Positions 46,004 through 56,344 of a stretch of 64,000 bases of DNA are shown one piece after another. The stretch is taken from positions 434,001 through 498,000 of the forward strand of contig JANTQA010000063.1 of the NCBI GenBank assembly GCA_027625915.1, read 5' to 3'. Under the pieces are notes generated by a model. It was not told where the DNA came from, ran no database searches, and saw only the letters and a list, made by a program, of their open reading frames with translations. The stretch comes from Anaeramoeba flamelloides (Eukaryota > Metamonada > Anaeramoebidae). Both the position numbers and the translations under genes were made by a program. The number at the start of each line of letters is the position of its first letter. Position 1 is the stretch's first letter.

Positions 46004-49000
46004 TTCGCTTTGTTATTTACGTTGGGTAAATATTAAAAAAAAAAAATTTGATTTGAAAAAAATGATAAAATTAAAGAAATTTGGTTCAAATTTTTTCAAC
46101 TTTAAGTGATTTGTTTGATCATCAGATTGTAAAATAAGAACAGAGATAACAATAGGGTTTCAATATTGTCTCTCAACTTAGGTTTTAGTTTGGTTTTAAA
46201 AATTTGAGAAAAAAAATTGAGAAAATCATTAACTTTTGTGAGATTGAAATACAATAAGTTTTTTGTTTTTTATAAACACCTTGAAAATTTAATTTAATGA
46301 CCTGTCATTGAATTTTTTAATGATAGTTTGATAAATATTTTTTGAAATTTATTTTTTCTAATTTTCGTTTTTTCATTAAAACTATTTTTTAATTTATGAA
46401 AGAGTAATTTTTGATTAGGTAATAAAAGCAAATATTCAAGGTTTTAAAAAAAATTTTTTTTTTCATCTGTCTCATTGGAAATAGATTGTGAAAATTGATT
46501 TCTTTTTCTTAGGTAATTAATTCATATAAAACTGTATTTAACATTATTTCATACTTTTATCCAGGATACTCAAAAAGATTTCATTAAAAATATAAAAAAT
46601 AAATGAAAAGTGAAATATCCTTGAAAAAAATCGGTTAAATTCCAGATATATTATTTCAACTAATTAAAATCATCAAGAATTGTATAAAAAACAACACAAA
46701 GAATGGTCAAAAATTTGATTTATATCCTGAAAAAGTTAAATATTCTGAAATTGAAATTATTAAGTCTTCTTGATTTTATTGGTAGCATTGAATTTGATAC
46801 TTTTCAAAAATATTTTGTTTAGAGTTTTTGGAATTTTCGAATTTTTTTTTTTTTTTCAAAGAAATCCTAACAATGTATTTATTTCATGCCTATTTTAAAA
46901 ATAATGTCCAAAGATTAAAATAACATATGTGCTGCCTCTGATTTAATTTTTTATTTATTTGGTAGTAAAAACTTGATAAAAAAAATAAAAAAAACAACGA
47001 ATTTTGGCTGAACATATTCTCACTAAAAAAATGATTTTATGAAGACTAATTACTTCCTAATTTATTGAAATAAGATTATTATAAGTAATATTTGGATATA
47101 ATATTTCTTAAAAAATGAATATACATTTAAAAAATTTTTGTTTTTTACAAAAAAATAAACTATTCAAAATATAACAGAATAATTTTCAATTAGACAAAAA
47201 TCTATGTTTTTTTTTTTTTTTTTAGTAAATAATTGTTTGTTTTATCTCTTAATGGAATTGGTTGGAGAAATTGAATAATTTTTGTTGATATGAAAAATTT
47301 CTCTCACTGATTTTATTCAATATATTTGATATTTTTTTTTAATATAAAAAAAACTGAACTTTAAAAGAAATTATCTTAAAAAACAAATTTTTGAAAAAAA
47401 TTGTCAAAGAGTACACATACATTTTTTTTTTTCAAGTAAATATAACCTTAGTGGATTGAAACAAAAAAATGAATCAAATGAATGTACTTTATATTTTTTT
47501 CTGAATTTTAAATACTCTTCATTTGTATGAATATATTTCCAGTGTTTTATTTATACAAACTTATTTGATACTGTTGAGAATGTCTTTAAAATATTTTTTT
47601 CGTATTTGGAATATTCATTTTGTTTTTAAGAACAAATTCCATTCAGTGTTAATGATTTTTTTATTTTTTCACTGTTTTCAAACATTTTATCTTTGATATT
47701 GTTTAATTTACTCTTCCTCATGATGTACTAAAGTTTTTTCATTTTTGAAAATTTTAATTTTAGTAAATTTACTAAAAAAGGATTTTTGAATTTGCACTGG
47801 ATGTTGAAAAACGAAAACTAAAATAAGTTAATTATTCTTTTTTATTAAAAAAATATATATATAATCAATTCCTATGGAATTAATAATTTTATAACTTTTT
47901 GGAATATTTTCATAATGATCTTTTAAATTTGGTTAAGTATTTATTTCGAATGAGGAAATATGTTATGATTAATGGTGGAAATTAATTATAGAGTAAATCA
48001 ATAAATCAAGTTATTAAAATTTATGTTGTTGTAAATTATTATTTTTCTTTTTTAACACAATAAGAAAAATCAATTCCTTGAATAAACTCATTTTAATTTA
48101 GAGATAAAAAAAAATACAATCAAAGTATACATCCAGTTCCAATTTTAAGAAAAAACTTTCAATGAAATTTAAGGTACAAAAAGATCTCAAATTAAGTCAC
48201 AAAATTCAAATTCTACGAAAAATGTGTGTATAAAAAAATTCCAAAAAATGAGTTTTAATTTGAAATTTTTTTTGTGATTCAATTACGTTGAAAGTTTGTG
48301 TCTTAAAAGTGGGACTGAATGTATTTCAGATGATTGTATTTCTTTTTTATTATAATAATTTAAAAACATTTAAACAGGTTTTTACCTTTAGGTACCCGCC
48401 CCTATTCATTATTTTTTAACAAAAATCTGTTTACAAATATGTTTTCAATACAATGTTATTTCTAAATATTGTATTTAAATAAAGGAAAAAATAAATAATT
48501 CAATTTCAAATATTATAGAAAAAGAAAAGAATTATTGAAATCAAAATAAAAACAACTTTTAAAACGTTAAATTATATTAATATATAAATATTCTTCAACA
48601 AACTAAAATTAATTTGTAAAATATTTTAGTTATTCTTAATTGATAAACAATGCCCTATTTTAAAATCAAACAAATTAATCCAAGTTATTTAGATTTCCAA
48701 AGAAATATTATAAAAAAAAAATATCTTATTTTCTCAAACTATAAATTAATTGACTTTAAATTCAAATTAATATTCATTTTTGGAATTTTGATTAAAGTAG
48801 AAAAGTAACATTTTGTCAAAAATTGTTCAAATAAAAGTTTTTCAATTTATAAAAAATAATATTGAGAAAAGAAGTATGAAGTGTGTCTAATATTATCTAA
48901 AGATCAAGAAATTATGTTATTTTTTTCAATTCCTCCCTTTTAATTTTTTATTTTTTAAGTATCTATATTTTATTTGTATGTAAATATATTAAACAATTGA

Positions 49001-49229
49001 TATATTCCACTCCTCTTTTGATGGAAACATTAATGTAATTATTTAAAGAAATTATTTTAATATTCAATTTCGGATAAACTGGGGCACACAAAATTTATCA
49101 ATGGTACTTACTCTATTAAATAAAAAAAATTAAATTTAAAAATCAAAAAATATATTTTTTGGTTTATTTCTCAATTTCATTTTTTACTTTTTTTCATTCT
49201 TTATCTTTTTTTTTTTTCCCACATTCCTT
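46004..49229. other. Intergenic region between divergent VDAC and SPRING1 genes
   Basis: Mostly featureless AT-rich sequence. A fold-back element lies at about 48120-48340. No supported gene. Promoters of both flanking genes should be here but cannot be singled out. Confidence 0.5.
48120..48340. repeat. Fold-back element with about 75-bp arms
   Basis: AACTTTCAATGAAATTTAAG on the left faces AATTACGTTGAAAGTTTGTG on the right; the outer ends ACATCCAGTTCCAATTTTAA and TTAAAAGTGGGACTGAATGT also pair. A diverged relative is at about 25281-25460. Confidence 0.6.
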
Positions 49230-50116
49230 ATGTTTACAATTGAACCTGAAACCCCGAAAAGTCAAGCTAAAGAACTTGAAAAGCGTAAACAATCGTTAGA
49301 AGAACAAAGAAGATACCACGAACAATATCTGCGTTACAAATCTGAAAAAGATCAATTCTTGAGGAAAAAGCCCTATTCCAAATCACGAATCACCCCAGCT
49401 TTAAAAACAAGTCTTAAGAGGGTTTGGTGTTGTTTGTTTTTTGGTTCTGGTTTTCGTTTTAGTGATTAGCCTTCGAAGGAATTTTCGACATGGCTTTTCT
49501 GAAAACCAAAAGATCATCAAAGATATTAAAATTTCGGAAAAACAAATCAACAAATCTTCTTGTGTCAACACCAAACAAGGAAAATATTATTTGACAGACC
49601 AATATGGTGAACTTTGTTTTCTTTTTGTTTTATGTTATCTTTTTGTTTTCTTTTTGTTTAATGTTTTTCTTTTCTTTTCTTTTCTTTTCTTTTCTTTTCT
49701 TTGTTTCATTTTTTATTGCATAAACCTGATCCAAAACAACACATTTGATTGATAATTTAGGAATGGTTTGTTCAAAGCTGTCGATCAATCCAAAGACAGG
49801 ATGTTGCCCAAAGCTAAACACAACAAAATTTCATCAGTTTTCTTGTCACAGTTGCCAAATGGAAGACTTTTGTTGTTCAGTTTATGAGTTTTGTGTCTCT
49901 TGTTGTATGGATCCAAAACACTACAAAAACTCAAAAAATATTGAAAGTCAAAACAAAAAAAATATCATGAAAAAGTTTAAAATTTGCAAAGAATCTTGTA
50001 GAACTTCGTCTCAAAGCATAATAAATGAAAATGTTTATCGCTCAAAATATAAATATTGCTTTGATTTGCTTGTAAATTCAAAAACTGCTAAAAACAGAAA
50101 GAAGAAGAAAAAATAA
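49230..50116 (+). CDS. SPRING1: SPRING1 / C12orf49 homologue (SREBP-regulating Golgi protein)
   Basis: Exon 49230-49606, a 154-bp GT-AG intron, and exon 49761-50116 join in frame at DQY-G-MVCSK. Conserved SPRING blocks are clear: GKYYLTDQYG (human GKHLITDELG), GCCPK, SCHSCQMEDFCCSVYEFCVSCC (human has CCSAYEYCVSCC), FKICKESCRTSSQS and NVYRSKYKYCF (human KCRTSSQSVQHENTYRD...KYC). The N-terminal 65 residues are charged and cytosolic-looking (KELEKRKQSLEEQRR), followed by one membrane span VWCCLFF...LVLVFVLVISL. The frame changes inside that span at a run of six T (49435-49440): one base must be ignored to reach about 243 aa. This could be an assembly error, a real break or an unusual tiny intron. 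In animals SPRING supports site-1 protease and SREBP signalling in the Golgi; the role here is inferred from homology. Confidence 0.88.
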
Positions 50117-51180
50117 CAAACAAAAACAAAAGAAAAAGAAAAAGAAAATATTAGATAAAAAAAGAGAAAAAGAAAGAAATGAAAAAGAGAACGAAAATGA
50201 GATCAAGAAAGAATAGAAAAAGAACAGGGAAAAGAAAGAGAAGAAGCAAAAGATAAATCAAAAAAATACAACTAAAATAATTCAAAAAAGTATTTTTGCA
50301 TTACTATTATTTTCAAATTATAACCACACACATACACATACAACTATATATAAATATATATAATTTGGAACGTACACACATTTCGTTAAAGTATTGGACA
50401 CTAATCTCTTTTACTTTGACTCTCTATAATCTTATAAATCAAAAAAATATTTAATTAATATTGATAAGGTTGTACAAATTAATGATTATTCAAAAAAATA
50501 ATTTTTTCATTTTTTTTTTCAGTTTTCACAAATTTCAAACTCAAAAAAATGAAAAGAAAAACACAAAATAATTAGAAAATAAATCCAAATCCAATAAATA
50601 AAAGAAAAGAAAAAAATATAAAGAGAAATTGAAAAAGAAGAATATTTATTTGAAATTATTTGAGAAAATGAATATTTTCGAATTAATAATTATAGCCACC
50701 CAGATCCAGAATAAATTGACAAAATATGATATTTAATTTGTCTCAATTTTTAAAATTATTTTATTTAATTTCCGAATGTTAATAAATGTAATTCTTAACA
50801 TCAATTATAAAACCATTCATAAATAATATGCTTAAATTAAAACATAAAACAATGATCTAATTATCAAAATAAAATAATTGTTTTAAGAAATTTATTTGTG
50901 AAAATCATAAAATAAATAATTAAACCATATTTAAGAAATAAACATGATTAATAAAATTTTACTTTAACAAAAAAATATTTTTTTTCTTTCTTTGTAATTT
51001 ATTAATATCTCAAATGGAATTGATTTGTTATTCTTATTAATATTTTAAATTGAAATAGTTATTAAGGTAAGTATTTACAATAAAATTATTATTATTTGTA
51101 AAACCTGACAATTAATAATTATAATTCATAAAATTATTAACCTATTTTTTTCAAAAATTACTGAAATTAAACATGAAGAT

Positions 51181-51193
51181 ACACACACACACA

Positions 51194-51232
<39 letters not shown>
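51181..51232. repeat. (AC)n-(AT)n microsatellite
   Basis: ACACACACACACA followed by about 16 AT units. Confidence 0.95.
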
Positions 51233-51236
<4 letters not shown>

Positions 51237-51240
51237 CTAA

Positions 51241-51745
51241 ATAAGCTATTTCCCAAAGAAAGTGGAGCAAAATTTATTTTACATTATCTCTATTAAACTC
51301 AACCTTCAAAAAAGTATTTAAATATCCAAAATCATTAATTACCATTTTATGTTTCTTGATAATAATTCAATTTGTTTCTTAGTATTGTATTACATAAATA
51401 AAAGAGATTAAAATTTCTGATCTCAATATTATCTGATATTTTTTAACTGTGGAAATTAGCGTTAAATATTTTCATTTTGATTGAAAAAATTGTTTTCATA
51501 ACTTGTTTAATCTCAACAAATTTTCAAATAGAATTGATAACATATAACTGCATTTGTTTGTTGAAAAAATCATTTTTGCCCTTTCCATATATCCAATTTT
51601 TTATTGAAATTGTTCGTACATTGTTTTTTCCAAAAAAAGTATTATTTTTTTTTCTTTTTTTGGAAATATTTCAACATATATATATTCGAATAAATACCTT
51701 AGTCAATGATTCAATAGGTATTTATATTTAACTTAATTTGGTATT
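51241..51745. repeat. Dispersed repeat about 500 bp, copy 2
   Basis: Collinear with 4836-5345; see that entry. Confidence 0.65.
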
Positions 51746-51799
51746 GTTAATTAATGAATACCTTCACTAACAAAGATGATAATAATGTTTTTCCATTTT

Positions 51800-52345
51800 T
51801 TACCCTGGATGAATCTTCTTTATATTGGGAAGAAGAGCTACAAAGAAAGAAGAGTTACAACGGAAAAATATCAAGTGGTTAAATGACAAATACTGTAACA
51901 CAGGAACACGAAAGTATGAGTAACTTGAAAATAAAGTCTAAAAAGCAAAGAAAAAAATACAAAGGAATTATAAAGCAAATCAGATCAAAAAAAAAAAAAG
52001 AAATTAAACCAATTAAACAAAAATCCCCAAATAAATATTCGTGATCAATTATTAAATTTTTAAAACAACCAAAAGTATCTTGAATGTGATTTTGGGGGTT
52101 CTTTAATTTAATATAGCATTGGTTTCATTTTTTGATTTTTTACCAATTGCTTCTTATAAACCCTTTTTAAATTTCTTTTTTTTTTCTTTTTCTTTTTTCT
52201 TTTTAAATTTTTTGCTTTTTCGTTTTAAACATAAAAAAAAATGTGTATGTCTTTCTCTTGAACAATCGTGAACTTGATGATTTTATACTTATTTTAAATT
52301 TGAGGAAAGTTAAGTAGAAGGACATCTAGAGTGTAATTTACACTT
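51800..52345. repeat. Dispersed repeat family B, copy 3
   Basis: It starts near CCCTGGATGAATCTTCTTTA and ends near GTGTAATTTACACTTCTTCC. In inverse orientation it matches 13621-14185. Confidence 0.6.
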
Positions 52346-52959
52346 CTTCCATCAATCAATAAAATAAAACAAAGATAATTTTTTACGAAATATTAAAAAA
52401 AATACTCACTTTTGTAGAAATACCTTATATATATATATATATATTAATGAAAATTTTAGAAACTGTCTTATTATGAAATTAATTTTGAAAAATAATTCTA
52501 TCCTTTTTAATAGGAAGGACATACCCATAAAAATGATCAATATTTTCTAATTTCCTTGTGATTATACTTTCAATAGAAAGTAAAAAATTGATTTGAATTT
52601 GTATTGATTAATTGGTAATGTATATTTATTTAGTTAGTGAAATGTTCCGAATTTTAGAATTATTGATCGTGAAGGATAACTTTTATATTTTTGAGTTTTA
52701 AATAAATAATTAAAAAATAGGTATTATAAATATTTTACAGATTAATGTAATGTTAAATATGAATATCAAAATTTTAAGTTTAAAAAATACCAAGTATCTA
52801 TATTATTTTTAATTCTATTTTTGTGATGAATTAAGTATTGTGATAAATCAACTATTTCTTATTATTCGGGATAAATAAATTATTGAAACAAGCAGATTTA
52901 TGAAATTTGGAGAAAAAAATTTGATTTGAAAATTCATCTTTAAATACTTATATAAATTA

Positions 52960-54149
52960 CAAAAAAAATTTTCGATTTGATATCAAATTATTGTTTTTTT
53001 CAACATAATAACCCTACCCTTAACATTTTCCATCACTGGAATTTGAAAAAAAGATTATCTTACATTTGGTATGTAACTTATTGTTATTTTGGTTCTTGGC
53101 TGATTGATCTTTGACGATATAAAATTTAATACTTTTTCAAAAAGTTAATTTTTATCAAGATAATTATTTTTTCGAAATCTGAATTGAAGTTTGTTAAAAA
53201 AATATACTGAGTGGTGTTTTTTAAAAAAAATTGATATTTGGTGTTGTTAATTGAAATATTTATTAACTTTTGCTGGTTTCATTATAAAGAAGTAGATATA
53301 TATTTATAAAACTCCAAATAAAACCAAATCCAGAAAAAAATTTCAGTTTGTAACACAAAAATCACTTTTTTTTTTTTATTAAAAACCTACCAACCTATTA
53401 GTCTTACTCTCAGCTATTCAGTTTTTGGAAAACAATAATTAAATGTCTAAAATTGACTTTTTGAATAACTATTTAGGATTATTCGAATTTTATGGTTAGT
53501 GAATTCTATTTTTCCACCTAGTAACATATTTATTGACTTAAATGAAACTTGATCTCAGGGAATTTGCTAACTTGAAAAATTTCGGTTTTATTTTCAAAAT
53601 TTTGATTTGGGCAAAAAAAATTTCTCTTCATCAAAGCTAAATTATTCTCATTAATTTTAAAGTTAAAAATTTCATTAGGAAAATGCCACTCCACTTTCTT
53701 TTCAAGTATGTTAGAGTGTATCTAGAGAGTATAAATATACTTGAAAAGAAAGTGGAGTGGCATTTTCCTAATATCAAAAAAAAATGCTTTTTATTTTTGC
53801 CTTGTTTTGTTCAGGAAATTCAAAAAGTTTTTGGATCAATAAATGATTTGCAAGTAAAATCTAAAAAATCCCAAAATTGCAATATTTTGACTTTTCCTCA
53901 ATTCATTGTCTTTTAAAGCTTTTTTTCTGTTTATAGTAATTTATTTCAACCCTCACAGAGCATAAAATTCGGATAGTCCTTAAATTTCATTTAGTCAAAG
54001 ATCGATCAGCCAAGAACCCAAATAACAATTAGTTACATACCGAATCCAAGGTAATCATTTTTTAAAAATTCAGGTTTTGTAAGCCTTCCAAGAATCTCTT
54101 TTTTCGTGATGTAATTGACATTTTTTGTCTTTGGTTTTTTTGGTTTCTA
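52960..54149 (-). CDS. Unrecognised split gene, two putative exons, ends unresolved
   Basis: A minus-strand exon at about 54149-54045 follows a good acceptor (ATTTTATTAG) and reads KNVNYITKKEILGRLTKPEF then LKNDYLGF. It ends at a GTATGT donor. A second piece begins after TTTCAAATTCCAG near 53029. It continues in frame as VMENVKGRVIMLKK to a stop about 50 bases on, although a GTAGGG donor lies shortly after ENVK. The order I/V..KEI...DYLGFV...VKG is faintly like the start of PP2A activator PTPA (KEI...DYIGF...GVKGK), but the tryptophans and the remainder of that protein are not found nearby, so I do not name it. No first exon with ATG was identified. It may be a decayed gene fragment. Confidence 0.35.
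53063..54050. mobile_element. TIR element about 1 kb filling an intron
   Basis: The left end GGTATGTAACTTATTGTTAT continues with GGTTCTTGGCTGATTGATCT. The right end is its inverse (GATCGATCAGCCAAGAACCC, then AGTTACATACC). Arms are about 50-60 bp. Inside lie a near-perfect hairpin (53677-53772) and a segment shared with 16600-16830. No transposase frame is seen. The minus-strand end supplies a GTATGT splice donor to the flanking putative exon. Confidence 0.7.
53677..53772. repeat. Perfect long hairpin (about 36-bp arms)
   Basis: TTAGGAAAATGCCACTCCAC...CTTGAAAAGAAAGTGGAG: the left arm ends ...TCTTTTCAAGTAT and the right arm is its exact complement, ending TTTTCCTAA. The spacer is about 24 bases. 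It lies within the 53063-54050 element, where everything else is diverged, so these arms look young or conserved. Confidence 0.85.
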
Positions 54150-54481
54150 ATAAAATTGAATGAAATATTGAAAAAAATAACTTAGTCTCTTAATCCCAAA
54201 GGGTTTTTTGAATTTAATAATTTGTAAAAAAAAAAGATCAACAAAAAGAGAAAAAAATAATTACGTAATTTACAGATTTTAAAATAGAAAGTCTTAAATT
54301 ACAAAATCAAGATTTACTGTGATATTGTCTCTTTTCAAACTTACAAAAAGAATATTCAACACGACTCAAACTCTATATTAACAGAAACAATGAACAAAAA
54401 TGAACTTATTTTTCATTAATTTCTAAAACAAATCAATAATAATTAAACAAGACATTTTTTATTCAACAAAACCAAATTATA

Positions 54482-56146
54482 ATGAGTGAAAAAGAAAAAG
54501 AAAAAGAAAAAGAACACAAACCTCAAAAGAAAAAGGAATACCTCGAAAAAGAAAAAGAAATAAAAAAAGAAAAATCAAAAGAAAAAGAAATAGAAAATGA
54601 AAATGCAATAGAAAAAGAAACCAAAAGAGAAAAAAAAAAAAAATACTCCAAGAAACAATTGAGACTAATTTTGGAGAGCAAAGAATTCTTAAAAAAAGGA
54701 TTAAAGTTAACTGAAAAGAATGAGCACTATCAAAAAGGTATGGAACTAATTGACAATCTGCAGTATGAACTTGCACTTGATCAATTTGCAAAGGCAATTG
54801 AGTCTGCACCCGAAAACGAGATCTACCATTTTGTTTTTGGAGAGGTCCTAGCCAAGTGTGGGAAATTGGAAGCCTCTGTTGAATCGTATTCCAAGTCGAT
54901 CAAGCTGAATGCAAAAATTCCAGAATTTTATTACTCGCGTGCGTTGATCTATTCACTTTTGGGAAACGCAGAGAAAGCTGTCCTTGATTTAACAAAAGTA
55001 ATTGAACTCAATCCAAAGAACGTTGAAGCATGGTCGCTTCGGGGCAACATCCATTTGAGCCAAATGGAAGATCTCAAGTCTGCAAGCGAAGATTTGCTAA
55101 TGGCTCTAGATCTGGATCCGGGTCACCCAGAGGCCTGGTCGGACTTAGGAGTTGTTTACTTTCAACAAAACATGGTTGAAGAGTCCTTGGACTGCTTTGA
55201 AAATGCAATTGCATATGGAGCAAACGACGCTGCCAATTATTTGAACAAGGCCAAATCGTTAAACCACCTTGGCGAGTTCGAAGAGGCCATGCAAAGCCTG
55301 GAGAAGGGGCTCAACTTGGATCCATTATACTCAGAACTGTGGTTTGAAAAGGGCAACTGCTTGCTATTCATGGGCAAGATCGAGGAATGCATCAAATGCT
55401 TTGATAAGGCAATTGAAATCGAGCCAAGGTATTACATTTATTATGCTGGGCGTGCAAGCGCGTACTCTTCTTTAAAGAACTTTAAACAGAGTATTAAGGA
55501 CTATTCAAAGGTGATGCAATTGAAGCCAAAGGAAATGGCCTTCCTGTTTGAACGTGGTGTTGTATATTTGTCTTCCAAAAACCCCGAGAAGGCAATTGAG
55601 GATTTTACTGTCTTGTTAAAATTGGATCCCACAGATTCACACGCCTTTAACATGAGGGGCTGCGCATATGACATGCTCGGCTTGTTTGAGAAGTCACTTG
55701 AGGACTTTCAAAACGCAGCAAAATTTGACCCAGAAAATACACTTTACTATTACAACACAGGCGAAGTTTATTTAAAAACTGAAAAGTGGGAACTTGCAAA
55801 AGACCAATTTAACCTTGCTAAAAGCTTTTTAACAGAAGAAGACCACGAATTTAATTTTGCTAAAGTCGTAAATGCAGTTTACAATTTGACAACTAAGAAA
55901 ACTGAAAAAGCAATTGAGTTATTTGATATCATTATTAAGGAAGAAGACGATGAAGCCGAATTGATCGAAACTTATTTCTTTAGAGGTAGAGCCTTTGAAA
56001 TTTTAAATAATATCGAGAAGGCTAAAAAAGATTTTGAAAAGGTTTTAAAATTAAACCCTAAATTTGATTTAGCAAAAAAAAGACTTTTGAATTTATCTAA
56101 TGAAAAAGATGAAAAAAATGAAAAAGATGAAAAAGAAAAAAAATAA
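54482..56146 (+). CDS. Large TPR-repeat protein
   Basis: A single exon of 554 aa. Residues 1-55 are a Lys/Glu-rich disordered region (EKEKEKEKEHKPQKKKEYLE). From about 85 to 540 there are roughly twelve tandem TPR units of about 34 aa with the usual W/L-G-Y-A-F-A-P spacing, for example YYSRALIYSLLGNAEKAVLD, ALDLDPGHPEAWSDLGVVYF, CFDKAIEIEPRYYIYYAGRA and HAFNMRGCAYDMLGLFEKSL. The tail is Lys/Glu-rich (NEKDEKNEKDEKEKK). TPR arrays form superhelical scaffolds that bind peptide partners; which partner cannot be told. It is closest in style to soluble TPR proteins of the O-GlcNAc transferase/chaperone-adaptor type, but no catalytic domain follows. The central region has noticeably higher GC than its ends and than neighbouring genes, probably reflecting constraint. 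No intron is evident. Confidence 0.9.
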   Translation: MSEKEKEKEKEHKPQKKKEYLEKEKEIKKEKSKEKEIENENAIEKETKREKKKKYSKKQLRLILESKEFLKKGLKLTEKNEHYQKGMELIDNLQYELALDQFAKAIESAPENEIYHFVFGEVLAKCGKLEASVESYSKSIKLNAKIPEFYYSRALIYSLLGNAEKAVLDLTKVIELNPKNVEAWSLRGNIHLSQMEDLKSASEDLLMALDLDPGHPEAWSDLGVVYFQQNMVEESLDCFENAIAYGANDAANYLNKAKSLNHLGEFEEAMQSLEKGLNLDPLYSELWFEKGNCLLFMGKIEECIKCFDKAIEIEPRYYIYYAGRASAYSSLKNFKQSIKDYSKVMQLKPKEMAFLFERGVVYLSSKNPEKAIEDFTVLLKLDPTDSHAFNMRGCAYDMLGLFEKSLEDFQNAAKFDPENTLYYYNTGEVYLKTEKWELAKDQFNLAKSFLTEEDHEFNFAKVVNAVYNLTTKKTEKAIELFDIIIKEEDDEAELIETYFFRGRAFEILNNIEKAKKDFEKVLKLNPKFDLAKKRLLNLSNEKDEKNEKDEKEKK

Positions 56147-56344
56147 TTTTTCCAAGCACATTTATGAATATTTCATTTTGTTTTTATTTTTTTTTTTTGA
56201 TTTTGTTTTTCATTTTCATTTTCTGATTTTTATTATTAATTTTATTAATTTAATATTTATCATTTCATATAAATAATATATATATATATTAATAAATTCC
56301 TTTTTTAATCTACTTTTCTCTTTTTAATGTTAAAGATAAAATAT

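Larger units (their letters stand above)
50117..53020. other. Repeat-rich intergenic region
   Basis: It contains a purine-rich GAAAAAGAAA stretch just after the SPRING1 stop (50110-50240), an (AC)n(AT)n tract, repeat copies 51241-51745 and 51800-52345, and otherwise no gene I can support. Confidence 0.5.

Noticed and set aside
49432-49462. A 31-nt intron in SPRING1 to explain the frame change
   Set aside because: Far shorter than any other intron in the window and it would remove most of the membrane span that the family has.
54477-54809. Minus-strand Leu/Phe-rich frame opposite the TPR gene start
   Set aside because: Complement of the Lys/Glu-rich N-terminus of the TPR protein.
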